DNA of 64,000 nucleotides from Yponomeuta sedellus (Eukaryota > Arthropoda > Insecta > Lepidoptera > Yponomeutidae). Both the position numbers and the translations under genes were made by a program. Below, piece after piece: positions 43,595 to 56,039 of the stretch; position 1 is the first letter of the stretch, and every line of letters starts with the position of its first letter. The notes below the pieces were generated by a model. The model saw nothing but the letters and a program-made list of their open reading frames with translations. It did not search any database and had not been told where the DNA came from. Location: positions 20,213,488-20,277,487 of the forward strand of contig OW203726.1 of assembly GCA_934045075.1 (NCBI GenBank), written 5' to 3'.

Positions 43595-43944
43595 ACTGAA
43601 AATCTAGAAAAAAAAAAATACAATACGTAGGATGTACGAGTATATGGCAGCTGATTTTTTTATCTTTATTGTTAATGTTACATTAAGTTATTCATTTTCG
43701 ATTACCATGGTACCCATCCGTTAGACTGAGAGAATTTTTCAAAGTTATTTCCCAAAAAGTGGCGCCCTCTCTGTTTTTAAGGGGTGAAACTTATGCTACT
43801 GCGGGTCAAATTTTTACCCCCTCTGAAAACTGTGCAAACTGTGTTTTCATTATAAAATGCACCTTTTCAGTAAAATTTTACTGAAGAGGCAGTTTAAGTA
43901 ATCTGTTGTTACGTCTTTCCCTTTACCCTAGACTGCTTAAAAAA

Positions 43945-44098
43945 CCTATTTAGAGGTTAGCTCAAATGGAAAGAGCGCTTGCACGGATATCCAGAGGTCG
44001 CGGGTTCGAATCCCGGCCTGGGTGGAATTTTTAGCCTCTAAATAGGTTTTTTAAAATTGTCCTTAGCACGGGTTCGTGCATTAAAAAAAAAGAATATA
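43945..44098 (+). mobile_element. SINE A copy
   Basis: tRNA-like body GCTCAAATGGAAAGAGCGCT ... GGTTCGAATCCCGGCCTGGG, then tail CCTCTAAATAGGTTTTTTAA and CCTTAGCACGGGTTCGTGCA. The leader is replaced by a short antisense piece (AAAACCTATTTAGAGG) at 43940. Confidence 0.68.
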
Positions 44099-44182
44099 AT
44101 CTAGACTGTTTAAACAAACTCTGAGGAGTATTTTAAGTAGTCAGGTTCTTATAAGTAAGACTTTATCTTTGTTCATATGTTT

Positions 44183-44408
<226 letters not shown>

Positions 44409-45136
44409 ACATTTATTTAACGCCACATAGACATACAAAATTTGACAGAAAAGGAAAATACAGAAGAGCAGGAGTAAAACAAAAGCAAAAGAAAAGACGA
44501 ACTACAGTTGAAAGAAATAAACATAAATTCCAACGATACACAGTATGTCGATGCAGCGGAAAAAAGGCCTCATGCTCAGTATAAGCTGAGGGTTTGCACC
44601 CACAACACTGATTTTCAGCAAGGGCCTTATCTGGTGACTCACGGAGCATCAAAACGGAACAAACACGCACTCACACTCTCATATGCAGCCATACTTTCAC
44701 GCATACAAGCACACTCACAATTATATACCTATATACATACATAGTGATAAATAATACACATACATAGCAATTTCAACTAAATTAAATACACTGTTTAATA
44801 TCTTGACTTGACTCGTGCGCAGGAATAATGGAGGTCATGCTGGAAGAGGATGTTTCGGTTCCTTCTTCACTGTTCTCCACAATTTTTTATACTGAGCTTA
44901 CTGTCAATCACTCCAATAAAGATAAAGCACGTTTTATTACCAAATTAAAGTTCTCGTCGTGCGTGAACCTGTTTAGTTTATCACGCTCAGACGAAGTATA
45001 AAAAATGTAAAAATAAAATAACAATGCAATAAATTGATTAAAACTTTAACATAATTAAAGTCGTTTATCATAAACAGTCGAGTAAGTTGATAGAATGTCA
45101 CTAAATTGAGCTACAGATACAGTAGATAAGTTTGAC

Positions 45137-45275
45137 GACCTCTGTGGTGTAGCGGTAGCGGGTCTGCTTACCATGCAAGAGGTCGCGAGTTTGCGTCCCG
45201 GCATGGGTGGAGTTTCTAGCCTCTAAATAGGTTTTTAAAATTGTCCTTAGCACGGGTTAGTGCATTAAAAAGAAT
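45137..45275 (+). mobile_element. SINE A tail with a different tRNA-like head
   Basis: The head CTCTGTGGTGTAGCGGTAGC ... TTACCATGCAAGAGGTCGCG is unlike the usual AGCTCAGTTGG head. The 3' part GCATGGGTGGAGTTTCTAGC, CTCTAAATAGGTTTTTAAAA and tail are SINE A. A chimera. Confidence 0.6.
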
Positions 45276-45849
45276 ATAATTATTTTTAGATTTTCAATTC
45301 ACGAGGAATAGTTGTAGCTGAACCAAATAGGGTAATTACTTTTGCGCCACCGAGTACATACAGTTCCAAAGATTCAGATCAGATGTCTCAAAACTCAATT
45401 ATCAGATGATTATAGGCAAGCTGGAGATTTTTTTCGAATTCGAATTTCGATTTCTGGGATATCTGAATCACTACCTCGATGTTCTGCAATTTTTCGTAGT
45501 ATACGAGTTATATAGTTTTACTAGCTCAACCGGCAAATGTTGTTTTGCCATATTAATTATCTTATGACCTATTCTCAGACCAACCTGACATAAACAGAAA
45601 ATTTCATAGAATTTCGGTCCGGAATCCGTTTTTGAGGAGTTCCACAACTAAATAACATTGTGACACGAAATTTTTGTATTTTTAATTTTATACGAACTTG
45701 GCGTCCTTTAAAACTTATTAGATCCAACATAGGTAATGTGATATAAAAAGAAAAGTAAAATTGCAAAATTGATTTTATCTACCTTGCAGTGAAGAGTTGA
45801 GATAAGATATAGGTAACCTCTCTTTCTTTTCTGTTTATTTTACTCTATA

Positions 45850-46040
45850 CTAGCTGACCCAGCGAACTTCGTACGGCCTAACAGCCGATTCTTTTTTTTT
45901 ATTGTTTTTCCCTCCGTAAGAACCATCCCCGTACTTACTTCAAGGAATATTCTATAAAAAGAATTGGCGAAATCGGTTCAGCTGCTCTCGAGATTTGTGC
46001 TTACCAGCACATTCGAGGATTCATTATTATATTATAGAAG
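45850..46040 (+). repeat. dispersed repeat (CTAGCTGACCCAGCGAACTT type), first copy
   Basis: Shares CTAGCTGACCCAGCGAACTT, CGTAAGAACCATCC, GCGAAATCGGTTCAGCTGCT with 53028-53215. A decayed relative starts at 45520. Probably LINE-derived; class not certain. Confidence 0.55.
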
Positions 46041-47174
46041 ATTACCGTTTTCCTTTGGTCTAAGACACAGAACGCAAGCACTTTTATATGATTTTTTTAA
46101 GCGATATTTTTCAATTTATTATTCTTTCGTTCAAACTTAAAAGGGCACCAAACACAATAGAAACTGCACCGAGGGACGAAGATCACAACACAACTGACAT
46201 TATGGTCACGATATGGACAGTCATGATTCAATCGTTACAAAACAATGAACTGTCTTCGGCTTCGCTCACTCGCTCACTTATTGTTTCAGATAAAAGGGGT
46301 TTAATCGCGATTATTTATCACGTGAACTCAATTACCGTAATACCCGATATTTCGGCGACGTTCATTCGTCATTTTTATATACAGCCTGATTGTATCTAGT
46401 TCGCAATATTTTGAGGGAATGTTGTTTTAAAGGGCAACATAAAAATACCTAAATAATGTTTTATACTGTACTAGATGACCCCCCCCCTTCTCAGACCTAT
46501 TTAATATATAGAAAAAAATTCATATCAGTCGGTACTTAAAGCCGTTTTGGAGGAGTTCTATAAAAACATTTTTGTATACTAGATTAAATGTTTAACTTTC
46601 TAACTTATGATATGATATACATAAAAAAAAATAAAAAAACAAACAATTGAATAGGCCAGCGACCGTAAGACGCTCGGAATATGGTTTTTTCGATTTTTAT
46701 TACTTTTCGCCCTAATTATAGTTTTTTTTAAGATAACATTAGAATATTCTTTACTGTACACCAGAGCACATATTATAAAACATGTAAAGATACAAAGTAC
46801 AATTGGCAGCCTTTTTAACTGTTTCATCAAAGTAAATTTGGATGACAACTTTCTTTGTCGCGGCATTTATTGAATGTTGAATGGTATAACCATTAACAAA
46901 AAAACAATTGAGTTGGCGGTGAACATAGTTTTTTCGATTTTTATTTTTTTTTTGCTCTGATATTGTTTTTTAATGCTTAATTAAAGTAAGTTTGTCTAAC
47001 AGCAAACATTTTTTTTAATGCAGCATTTAAAAGAAGCCACCCTGTAGTCATGGAGGTATTTGCTGAATCTGCTTTGTCAGCGGGATTTAGCCTTCCATAA
47101 GATAGGATAAGATAGGACCGTACTACACACCAACTTATTACTCTACTCTAGTCTTCCCGTCCATCCTAAGGTTG

Positions 47175-47890
47175 TGTGGAAGGGGCATTTTAGGCCCCCT
47201 ACGCACTGTGCGTTAGTCGTCCGGCTAAGCGGAAGTCCAAAATTGTATGTAAGCCAAATCATCTACCGCACTGCGATGCGGCTGCCGCCCTACAGAGTGC
47301 TGCGGCCCGATTACCGGAAAGCCACTATGGTCACGTCAAAAATAGCTTGCATTAGCGTAAAGCGTCTTTACGCAAATGCAAGCTGTTTTTGGTTGCTCGC
47401 CGCTGAAAGCACCTTTGTGCTGACACTTGTAACTGACAAGAGAATTCTCAACTAAGGATTTACACACAATACCTCCCTTCTTTTAATAACTCCACAAAAA
47501 GGTTGGCATGATAAGATAAGATTATTCTTTATTGTACACCAGGAAAACACAAACATGAAATAACTACAAAGATGCAGTACAATTGAATGGCATGTACAAT
47601 TGTATACAATGTAATTGACATAAATTGGTGGAATGTTTTTCTCTATATTTTTCTTTATACAGCTCGCGTTAAATATATTAAGCGTCTACGACGTACTCAA
47701 CGTCGTACTCAACGTCAATTCTAACATTGACGCCGTGGGTCAATCAATCAACTGACCTCTTCATTCGTTCGAGTTGCGGTTGCGGCTAAGCGCCACCCGG
47801 TTAGCCGCAATTGTAAGCGCATCCTGCGGTCAGCCGGATAGACAACCGCGGTGCGGCTTACCGAATAGTGCGTACGCACCTTTAGCTACA
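47175..47890. mobile_element. possible composite DNA element with GTGCG ends
   Basis: CCCCCTACGCACTGTGCGTT at the left and TAGTGCGTACGCACCTTTAG at the right are loosely inverted. The interior includes an AAGATA-tail LINE piece (47510-47590). Confidence 0.3.
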
Positions 47891-48499
47891 AGTCTGCCAA
47901 TTGTGTTTTCTTAAGTACCTTATCTAGTTATTAAATGCCTTATCTCTGTAAATATGAGTAGGTACTATACTATTTTTTTTAAATATATATTTTTTTAATG
48001 CACTAAGCCGTTCTAAGGACAAATTTAAAAACCTATTTAGAGGCTAAACCTATTTAACCTCTAAATAGGTTTTTAAATATGAGTACTGTTATATATCTAT
48101 TGATCCATCCATCCATCTAAATATATACAAATACTCTGAACGTTTTCATATCAGGCCAGTCCTTTACGCGCAGTATGAAATAAACAAACCTGGACCAAAA
48201 TGTCGACGTTGTATATTAATACAACGTCGACATATATAATACAAATAAGATAAGATAAAATAAGAATATTCTTTATTGTACACTGGAAAAACAACAAATA
48301 CAAAACAATTGCAAATATACATAGTACAATTGGCGGCCTTATTGCTAAAAGCAATTTCTTCCAGACAACCTTACGATGGAAATTTGCTGAAAGAAATTAG
48401 AAAGAATGCTAGCCAGTGCAAATTTGAATATTGATACATACTTATACTTGATAATAATACACTTACATACCGTTACTTATATAAACTTATAATTGAATA

Positions 48500-48690
48500 G
48501 CTACACTATTTATTTTTATTTTTAATGCACTAACCCGTGCTAAGGAACAAATTTAAAAACCTATTTAGAGGCTAAAAATTTCACCCATGCCGGGATTCGA
48601 ACCCGCCACCTCTGGCTACGGATAGCCGGGTTCGAATCCCGGCATGGGTGAAATTTTTAGCCTCTAAATAGGTTTTTAAAATTGAATAGC
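48500..48690. mobile_element. SINE A head-to-head palindromic copy with direct repeats
   Basis: An antisense half (CCCGTGCTAAGGAACAAATT ... CGGGATTCGAACCCGCCACC) is joined to a sense half (GGATAGCCGGGTTCGAATCC ... CCTCTAAATAGGTTTTTAAA). ATTGAATAGCTA flanks both ends, so this arrived as one insertion. Confidence 0.68.
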
Positions 48691-48969
48691 TATTAAGCTA
48701 TTCAAGAAGATGAAGTCAAAAAGAATATTGTCCCTAATATTTGAAGCTACTGGAAATGTTGCAGAGAGACGAATTATGGTAAAAAAATTATGCCTAGTTA
48801 ACAAGAAAAATGCCATTTTACATCATGCTTCTTTATAATACCAATTAATACTGTAACTGTTAAGAAACAAAATAACCTAACAATCTGTTAATCTATTATT
48901 AAATCGTTTTTTTTGTTCTTTAGCCTACTGGCAGCTGATATCAATAGATTATCAGCTTGTTAGTATAAC

Positions 48970-49390
48970 ACCGTGGGTAGCTCGGTGAGTAGAACAATGC
49001 ATTCGGAAACGAGAAACCCAGGTTCGATTCCCTTGTATGTCCCAACTGCTGAAGCACGGGTCTCTTCCTGCATCGCATGTAGGTTAGGCCATACTACACC
49101 ACCAAGGCCCAGTCCGGGTTGGTGGAGGATTGTACAACAGTGGCGGGGCTTACTGTCAGAAGCTATCAAGCCGCCCATAAGGCCTCCGACATGGCTTAAC
49201 GACTGCCATCATATGTAAAGCCGGCACCAACGGCTTAACGTGCCTCGATGAAGCACGGGAGCGCTCGGAAAATGTGACTTTGTCTATTTTAAACGTTACG
49301 TACATCTGCGCATTTGTAGCAGCAATACCACACGCTAACTGTGAAGGAAAATATCGTGAAGAAACCCGCGGCTGGCTCCGAACCTATTGA
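48970..49390 (+). mobile_element. SINE B interrupted by a 5S-derived SINE
   Basis: SINE B head to 49031 (CAGGTTCGATTCCC), then an antisense 5S SINE tail and body at 49032-49275 (TTGTATGTCCCAACTGCTGA ... GCTCGGAAAATG), then SINE B resumes (GACTTTGTCTATTTTAAACG ... ATCGTGAAGAAACCCGCG). The 5S SINE lacks its head. Confidence 0.68.
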
Positions 49391-50069
49391 CTTGTATTTT
49401 CTTTCCTGCCGCCCCTAAGCTATGAGAATGGTATAGGTGCTGTTAAAGCCTACACCATCTGAAAATCAATGTCCCAGGCAATGCTGCATCCGAGTGGTAC
49501 CTTCACCCATCTAGGGCAAGGTGTTACTGGACGCCGTATAAATCACCTCATTACTTAGATGCAAAGGCCCAAGTTTGTGTATCCGATTCTGGGGTAACTT
49601 ATACTGGGTTAGGTTATTTTTTTTTATTATTTGTTGCTCTAATTACATGAGTAAATGTACAAGGGCGTGTTTAATGCAAGAAGCATTCTCTTCCAACAAA
49701 CCTTCGTTGTTGAAGAGACTGGCAAAGGGCAGGAAAAGAAGGTGAAATACAATAATAAACATACATAAACATAGGGAGATACATTAACATATACCTACTT
49801 TGGGGATCTAGATTAGAATACTAGAAAAGTGTAAAAAAGCAGTGAATTGACAAACAGTGTTACAGTGTGAATTATCTTTGTTAGTAGTGATTGATGTAAC
49901 AAACACGTGTGCCACGTGAACGTAATTTGCGGATGCACGAAGGTAATTTCCTGATAAGTTGCTCAACACAATGTGTCTATTTAAACTAATGTGCTATATT
50001 AAGAGCATTTGCTTGCAATTTTAGTTAGAGATTATTTCTACACCGTGATATTAAAGCTATTGGCATATA

Positions 50070-50310
50070 TTATACTATTTTTATTTTTAATGCACTAACC
50101 CGTGCTAAGGACAATTTTAAAAACCTATTTAGAGGCTAAAAATTCCACCCATGCCGGAATTCGAACCCGCGACCTCTGGCTATCCGTGCCAGCGCTCTAT
50201 CCAACTGAGCTAATGGGTGACTCACCGGCATCAGTGAAATTTTGAACCTCTTTACACTATTCTCTGTATTACGTACAGGCAGCGACATCTGGCTGAAGTA
50301 GAATAGGTTT
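50070..50310 (-). mobile_element. SINE A, antisense, well-preserved
   Basis: TTAATGCACTAACCCGTGCT, CATGCCGGAATTCGAACCCG, CAGCGCTCTATCCAACTGAG, GAAATTTTGAACCTCTTTAC, GTACAGGCAGCGACATCTGG. Leader, body and tail all present. Confidence 0.75.
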
Positions 50311-50339
50311 TTAATATTGACATATATTTTAAGGTAAGT

Positions 50340-50570
50340 AGTAGGACCCGCGACCTCTGGCTAACCGTAAGTAATACAGAGAGTATTGTAGAGGTTCGAA
50401 ATTTCACTGATGCCGGTACTTGCCCATTAGCTCAGTTGGGAGAGCGCTGGCACGGTTAGCCAGAGGTCGCAGGTTCGAGTCCCGGCATGGGTGGATTTTT
50501 TAGCCTCTAAATAGGTTTTTAAAATGGTCCTTAGCACGGGTTAGTGCAACAAAAAGAATGTAAGCATATA
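50340..50570 (+). mobile_element. SINE A, sense copy
   Basis: Head-to-head with the 50070 copy. GTTCGAAATTTCACTGATGC, body GCCCATTAGCTCAGTTGGGA ... CAGGTTCGAGTCCCGGCATG, tail CCTCTAAATAGGTTTTTAAA. Confidence 0.75.
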
Positions 50571-50587
50571 TATAGTATTGTTTTTAT

Positions 50588-50800
50588 AAATATATAAATA
50601 TTCGGGGACATTTTACACAGATCTCGTTAGCCCCTCACTAAGTACAATTAAATTACTTTTGTTACAGGGGCTAACTCAACGATAGATTAAATACAATAAA
50701 TACATAGACAACACCCAAGACCCGAGACAAACTAAAACGAGACATCCTAGTTTGCCCCGGCCGGGGATCGAACCCGAGACCTTCGGCTTCGATAAGTTGC
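50588..50800 (-). mobile_element. SINE D (third tRNA-headed family), antisense
   Basis: CACAGATCTCGTTAGCCCCT ... AGACCCGAGACAAACTAAAA ... GGGGATCGAACCCGAGACCT. The last block is the complement of a box B. Sense counterpart at 59570-59800. Confidence 0.65.
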
Positions 50801-50929
50801 ACAATACAATGTATCTATTTAAACTAATGTGCTATTAAGAGCGTTTGCTTGCATTTTTAGCAAGAGGTTATTTCTACACCGCGATATTAAAGTTGTTGGA
50901 ATATATTTTCAGGTATGTAGTATTTTAAA

Positions 50930-51155
50930 AACCTATTCGACCATGCTGGGATCGCAACCCGCGACCTCGGCTATCCGTGCCAGCGCTCTTTTCAACTGAG
51001 CCGGTGAGTCGCCCATTAGCTCAGTTGGAAAGAGCGCTGGCACGGATAGCCAGAGGTCGCGGTTTAGAATCCCGGCATGCGTGGAATTTTCAGCCCCTAA
51101 ATAGGTTTTTAAAATTGTCCTTAGCACGGGTTAGTGCATTAAAAAGAATATAAGT
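50930..51155. mobile_element. SINE A head-to-head palindrome
   Basis: Antisense body 50930-51005 (CATGCTGGGATCGCAACCCG, CAGCGCTCTTTTCAACTGAG) faces sense body 51006-51085 (GCCCATTAGCTCAGTTGGAA, AGAGCGCTGGCACGGATAGC) and tail. Confidence 0.7.
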
Positions 51156-51324
51156 ATTATTTTTATCATTGCATTTTTACTCATTTGCGTTGAGGGCCGC
51201 CCGGCTGTGATCTGATCTGCCGGTTTCAATAAGGCGCTCTCCTTCCCCAGCTGTTCGTGATCTTTATTTATTAGTCTAATCATTACAATATTTGTCCTCT
51301 TGTGTATAAGTGTTCTAAATTTCC

Positions 51325-51881
51325 TTGTCTTGTGTAGAATTTTGTTAGAAGATATATATATATTAATTAAAAACATACATGAAACTGCCGTAGTCAATTA
51401 AGTTGAAAATTAAAAATGAAAATCAATAGGCAGCGGACTCATTAAAAGATTGACGACTTGCGTAAGACAAGAGGGATCACATTTTGAGCATTTAATTAAT
51501 TAATTTACAAAAAAATACCCACTTCATTGACTACGGCAGTTTCATGTATGTTTTTAATTTGATTAAAATGATTAATTTCACGCTGTTCCTTTCTTTTAAA
51601 ATACTATGTTACTTAAGAAGAGTAATTAGTTTTTGGCCATTCTTTCGCTTGGCATTATAAAAGTAGGTGTGATTTTTTTTTAAATGAAAATCTATGAATG
51701 CAGAATTACTATCTTTTAAAAATAACATAAAGTCTTCTTTCAGCAAAATACCCTATCTACGATATTTAAGGTACCTTCCCTTCATGGCCCATAACTTTGG
51801 GACGCCCCGTATATATATATAAAATTTTATTACAAGATATACAAATATATATATCTTCTAACAAAATTCTACACAAGACAA
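51325..51881. repeat. nested inverted repeats
   Basis: Outer arms 51325-51360 / 51846-51881 (TTGTCTTGTGTAGAATTTTG and its complement). Inner arms 51364-51397 / 51526-51558 (AAAAACATACATGAAACTGC and complement). The inner pair looks like a separate MITE inside a larger one. Confidence 0.6.
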
Positions 51882-52004
51882 TATATATATAATTATTTTG
51901 TAGTTGTTGTTTTTTCAGTGTATAATAAAGAATATTCTTATCTTATCTTACCATTTTATTGTTATAAAGATTTTTTTTATGTAGCCTATAAACGTCTAAA
52001 TACA

Positions 52005-52250
52005 GGGCAGAAGCCTTCTCTCAGAGAGAGAGAGAGAGAGAGTATAGGCTTAATTACCACGCGTGCCCACGCCGGATTGGCAATTTCAAGCGTTGAGGTG
52101 TTTCAACACCTCATAGTCTCAGGTTTCCTCAAGATGTTTTCCTTCACACTGGGCGAGTGATATTGCTACTATAAGTTGTTAAATGTACAGAACTTAGGAA
52201 AACAAAGTTATTGGTATAAGCCCGTCGTGGGAATCGAACCTGGGGCCTGA
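52005..52250 (-). mobile_element. SINE B, antisense copy
   Basis: GCCTTCTCTCAGAGAGAGAG, CCGGATTGGCAATTTCAAGC, TTTCCTCAAGATGTTTTCCT, GTGGGAATCGAACCTGGGGC; the 5' end of the head is missing. Confidence 0.7.
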
Positions 52251-52314
52251 ATAAAGAGTATTTTTAAATAATTGACAGTAATTGTATATCATTATTGCTA
52301 ATATAGTATAAAAA

Positions 52315-52470
52315 CATACATACATAACCTCACGCCTGTATCCCAGAGGGGTAGGCAGAGACCAGGGACTGCCACTTGCTACGATCCTGACAGATCACCT
52401 TCGCTTCATCAACGTTCATAAGTCGTTGCATGCACGCACGCCGGTTCCGGGTACTTTTTAACTTTCCCTT
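52315..52470 (-). repeat. dispersed repeat H, clearest copy
   Basis: CCTCACGCCTGTATCCCAGA, GGGACTGCCACTTGCTACGA, CATGCACGCACGCCGGTTCC. A second copy is at about 52785-52905. Confidence 0.5.
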
Positions 52471-53027
52471 TGCTAATACATCCCCTATTTGGTCAGTGTT
52501 TGTAAAAGAAATAGTATAAATATGTAAATATAATTTGCAAATTAATATACTATACTTAGACTGAAACTGTGAATCTAAATTCAAAGTCGAAAGACGATGT
52601 AAGTATTAGACTCTAAGGCCTGGGCCGGCTTGTGGCAAAGTGCCCAGTGGGTGCAACGGATTCAAGCAACTAGTGCTACGGTGCAACGCAGGCCTTACGC
52701 TCGCTCCCTGGTAACTGACCGGTTTATAATACTTAGTGGTCAAGCTTCTCGAAATTGACACCTATATTTAACTTGTAATGTCCATTAAATGCACCCCGGA
52801 CGAGTAGGCGGAGATATAATATTTTGCCCCTTGTCACGGTTCAGACCGACTTCTTTCGCTTCATAAACATCTAATAGTCATGCGTGCACGCCGATTTCCC
52901 GTGAAAAATATTATAAGTTAATATTAATTAGCTATCTATCATGGTTCAAGACTTAAAGTAAAGCGTTAGATTTTAAAATTCAATTGGCAAAGGTAAGACG
53001 GATAGACGGACATAATTATATGCTTAC

Positions 53028-53215
53028 TAGCTGACCCAGCGAACTTCGTACCGCCTAACAGTCGATTCTTTCTTTTTTTTTGTTTAACTCTTCGTAAGAA
53101 CCATCCTCGTACTTCAAGGAATATTCTAAAAAAAGAATTAGCGAAATCGGTTCAGCTGCTCTAGAGATTTGCGCTTACCAACACATTCTGCGATTCATTT
53201 TTATATTATACATAG
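53028..53215 (+). repeat. dispersed repeat (CTAGCTGACCCAGCGAACTT type), second copy
   Basis: Direct-orientation counterpart of 45850-46040. Confidence 0.55.
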
Positions 53216-53219
53216 GTAG

Positions 53220-54035
53220 GATCCGTTGGTACCTAAAGAGCATTGAACCCAAAAAATCTTGAACTTAAATTTTCTTAACCATTTTCCTAGCAGTCACTCT
53301 TTACCATGACTAGTACAAAGTATACAAACGTCTAGAAAAACAATTACATAAAACAATAGACACTTAAATGCCTGTTAACGCCATTTGATAATTATCACCA
53401 GTATACAGGTCACACGCACACACGTTTACTTTACCGTAAAGTGACCACAAGCGGCCAGTGGTACGGATCAACTGCCGTTTAAGAAATATACTTGGTCGCA
53501 TGTAAATGACATAATGCTGGGCTCAACGAGATAATCGTACGAGCCATTGTAGGAACAGCTATAGGTACGTAGACGGTAATGTACCTATAGCTATATAGTG
53601 TTGGTTTTGTATCAGATATACTGGACGCAAGGTCTTTTGTATGGTCATATGTTGCGTGTCCCTATAATTTCTACCGGTTGGTGGCCCTGTCTTAGTTCAC
53701 GGGCGGAACTTCCGGTGAGCCATGGTTTATCATTACTGGGCTGTTATGGAAGCGCGTTCGTCATTAATAAGGTTGTACTGTTTATTGCACACCTTATACA
53801 TTTTGAGAGTACATGATGCATAGTACGAGTACATTTTTATAATTATAATTGATTTTTTTATTGCATAAAAATTTAGCCCACAGGCGATTTTAATGCTACT
53901 TAGCATTATCTACCAGCTAACGTAAGTTTCAGAGACTAGATTTAGCACACAGTGCAAAACACTATTAAATTTATTCATTAACGTCGAGAATATTATGTAA
54001 GAAACTTAGTGTAGTAATAGAATTTTATATCATTA
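53220..54035. other. segment without recognisable gene or family
   Basis: The 72-codon frame at 53598-53816 shows no motif and no splice-supported partners. Palindromic piece CTATAGGTACGTAGACGGTA with TACCTATAGCTAT near 53560. Confidence 0.35.
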
Positions 54036-54039
54036 TAAT

Positions 54040-54465
54040 AAGGCGCTCCCCTTCCTCAGCTGTCTTTAAAAACAAAGTTAAGGAGTTTTATCTGTCCCTG
54101 CAAGTTTAGTATTCGTGCATTGTCATTTTCATTTTGTCTTTTCCGTATGTCTCCATATAGGTACACAATATTGTATTTATTTCCTCATCGCGTAGATTGT
54201 TATTATAACGTATTTATGTAAGTTTATCATAACTATGTGTGTAACTGTTTATGTAGGTGTATTGTTATTTATATATGAAGTGTATTAAAATATTCATATT
54301 TGCACCGACTACCCGTCTCTAATTTCCTTCAGCAACTTTCCGTCGTAAGGTTGTCTGGAAGAAATTGCTTTTAGCAATAAGGCCGCCAATTGTACTTTGT
54401 ATCTTTACATGTTTTATAATATGTGCTCTGGTGTACAATAAAGAATATTCTTATCTTATCTTATA
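54040..54465 (+). mobile_element. non-LTR retrotransposon 3' end with ATCTT tail
   Basis: Begins in the ORF2 C-terminus (AAGGCGCTCCCCTTCCTCAG ...), runs through a 3' UTR (GTCGTAAGGTTGTCTGGAAG, AATAAGGCCGCCAATTGTAC) to AATAAAGAATATTCTTATCT TATCTTA. It explains the shorter AAGATA-tail repeats elsewhere. Confidence 0.65.
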
Positions 54466-54767
54466 ACATAACAATAAATAAATAGGAAATATTATAAATA
54501 ACATAGGAAATATTATAAATCCATAATACGAGTACAATAAATACGTATACCTACATATTTCCCGACGATATTGATATTTCTACATAGTGAATATGTACTA
54601 CTTATAATAAATTAAAAAAAAATACTGATTTAGGTAGTAATGGTAAACTTTAAGTTTGATTATTTTAAGCAATTAGGTATACAATTCCGCACAGCCCAGA
54701 ACAAATCAAACTTTAAGATTTTGAACGAAACATCGGATGTTGCAAATTACAATCCCTAACTGTCGTT

Positions 54768-55290
54768 TTTAGGGTTCCGTACCTCAAAAGGAAAAAACGG
54801 AACCCTTATAGGATCACTTTGTTGTCCGTCTGTCCGTCCGTCCGTCTGTCAAGACCCTTTTTCTCAGGAACGCGTGGAGTTATGAAGCTGAAATTTATAT
54901 CAATTACTCAAGTCTACTGTCCCTTGAAGCTGTGAAAAAATCAAACTTCTAAGCCAACGCAATCAAAAGATACAGCCGTTTATGCCGCAAATTTTCGACA
55001 CTTGCAAGGGAATCAAAACCTACAGGGTGCTTCCCGTGAACTCAGAATCTTGAAATTTGGTACGAAGCAACGTCTTATAGCATAGATAAAGGAAAAATTA
55101 CGAAAACCATAAATTTTTAGTTACATCTCATAATATATATTTTTTTTATAATTTTAAACTTACTACCCATTTCCTCATAAACGCGTAGAGGTATTAAATT
55201 GAAATTCATACCAAATACTCAGGTCTATAATACAGGTTTGTACGGAACCCTCGGTGCGCGAGTCTGACTCGCACTTGGCCGGTTTTTTGA
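54768..55290 (+). mobile_element. dispersed element E, second copy
   Basis: About 90% similar by eye to 42885-43465, with a small deletion before TTTGTACGGAACCCTCGG. Confidence 0.65.
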
Positions 55291-55568
55291 ATTTAATAAT
55301 TAATACAATCGTCCTTACCGGGCTGCCATAATTCATATTATCCTAGCTTGACTAGGTCGACTGTGTCGTGTGAACGTTATTATTATTATTTCTTAATGAT
55401 TTGCGATACTCATACATAGTCTACCCGAGACCACGGCAACTGTAACGCTGCCGAAACGTCGGGAAATAAGGTAATTACGTTTTACCTAATAAATAATCGC
55501 GATTTGTCCCTTTTCATATATAACTATGTTATTAATATTGTTATTAATTTCTGATATTGAAGTAACAG

Positions 55569-55855
55569 TGTAACGGTGCAAACCTCTTCACACTATTTTT
55601 ATTTCTTTTTCTATCTATCATTTTTTAAATTACGTCACAAATTATTCGATTTCCCTCATTTTTCATCACTATTACTTTACCCTTTGACCAGATCTGACTT
55701 TTTTACCTGCTTCTCCGTTTATCCGTTTTTATCCAGTTTTCTGTTTTATTAAAATATTATACTAGTAATCTACAAATAAAACCACACCTGAAGTCGATCC
55801 AGTTCTTATTATTTATAAATGATATACAACGTCCAATTAGCGCCCAACGTGGGGC
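55569..55855 (+). mobile_element. LTR with Lys-type primer-binding site (remnant)
   Basis: TGTAACGGTGCAAACCTCTT ... CTACAAATAAAACCAC ..., followed at 55838-55855 by TAGCGCCCAACGTGGGGC, one base from the usual tRNA-Lys primer-binding site. A second truncated LTR copy is at 57553-57761. No gag or pol of this family recognised between them. Confidence 0.5.
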
Positions 55856-55867
55856 GTACAACGTCCC

Positions 55868-55990
55868 AACAGTACCACTCGCTAACTGTGAAGAAAAACA
55901 TCTTGAGGAAATCTGAGTGTCTGGGGTGACCAAATATCTCAGCTCTTAAAATTGCCAGTGCCCTACAGTGGAACGTTTAAAGGCTACACA
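55868..55990 (+). repeat. SINE B, internal fragment
   Basis: AGTACCACTCGCTAACTGTG, CTTGAGGAAATCTGAGTGTC and CCTACAGTGGAACG. Confidence 0.5.
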
Positions 55991-56039
55991 AAAACTACTT
56001 TAAAAATACATAAATAAATGAGGTCCTTGTGAAGTATGA

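Noticed and set aside
47175..47890. Firm call of a hAT-type element
   Set aside because: The inverted ends are weak and no target duplication could be defined, so it is listed only at low confidence.
53598..53816. 72-codon ORF on the plus strand
   Set aside because: No motif, no partner exons and no family resemblance; likely chance.
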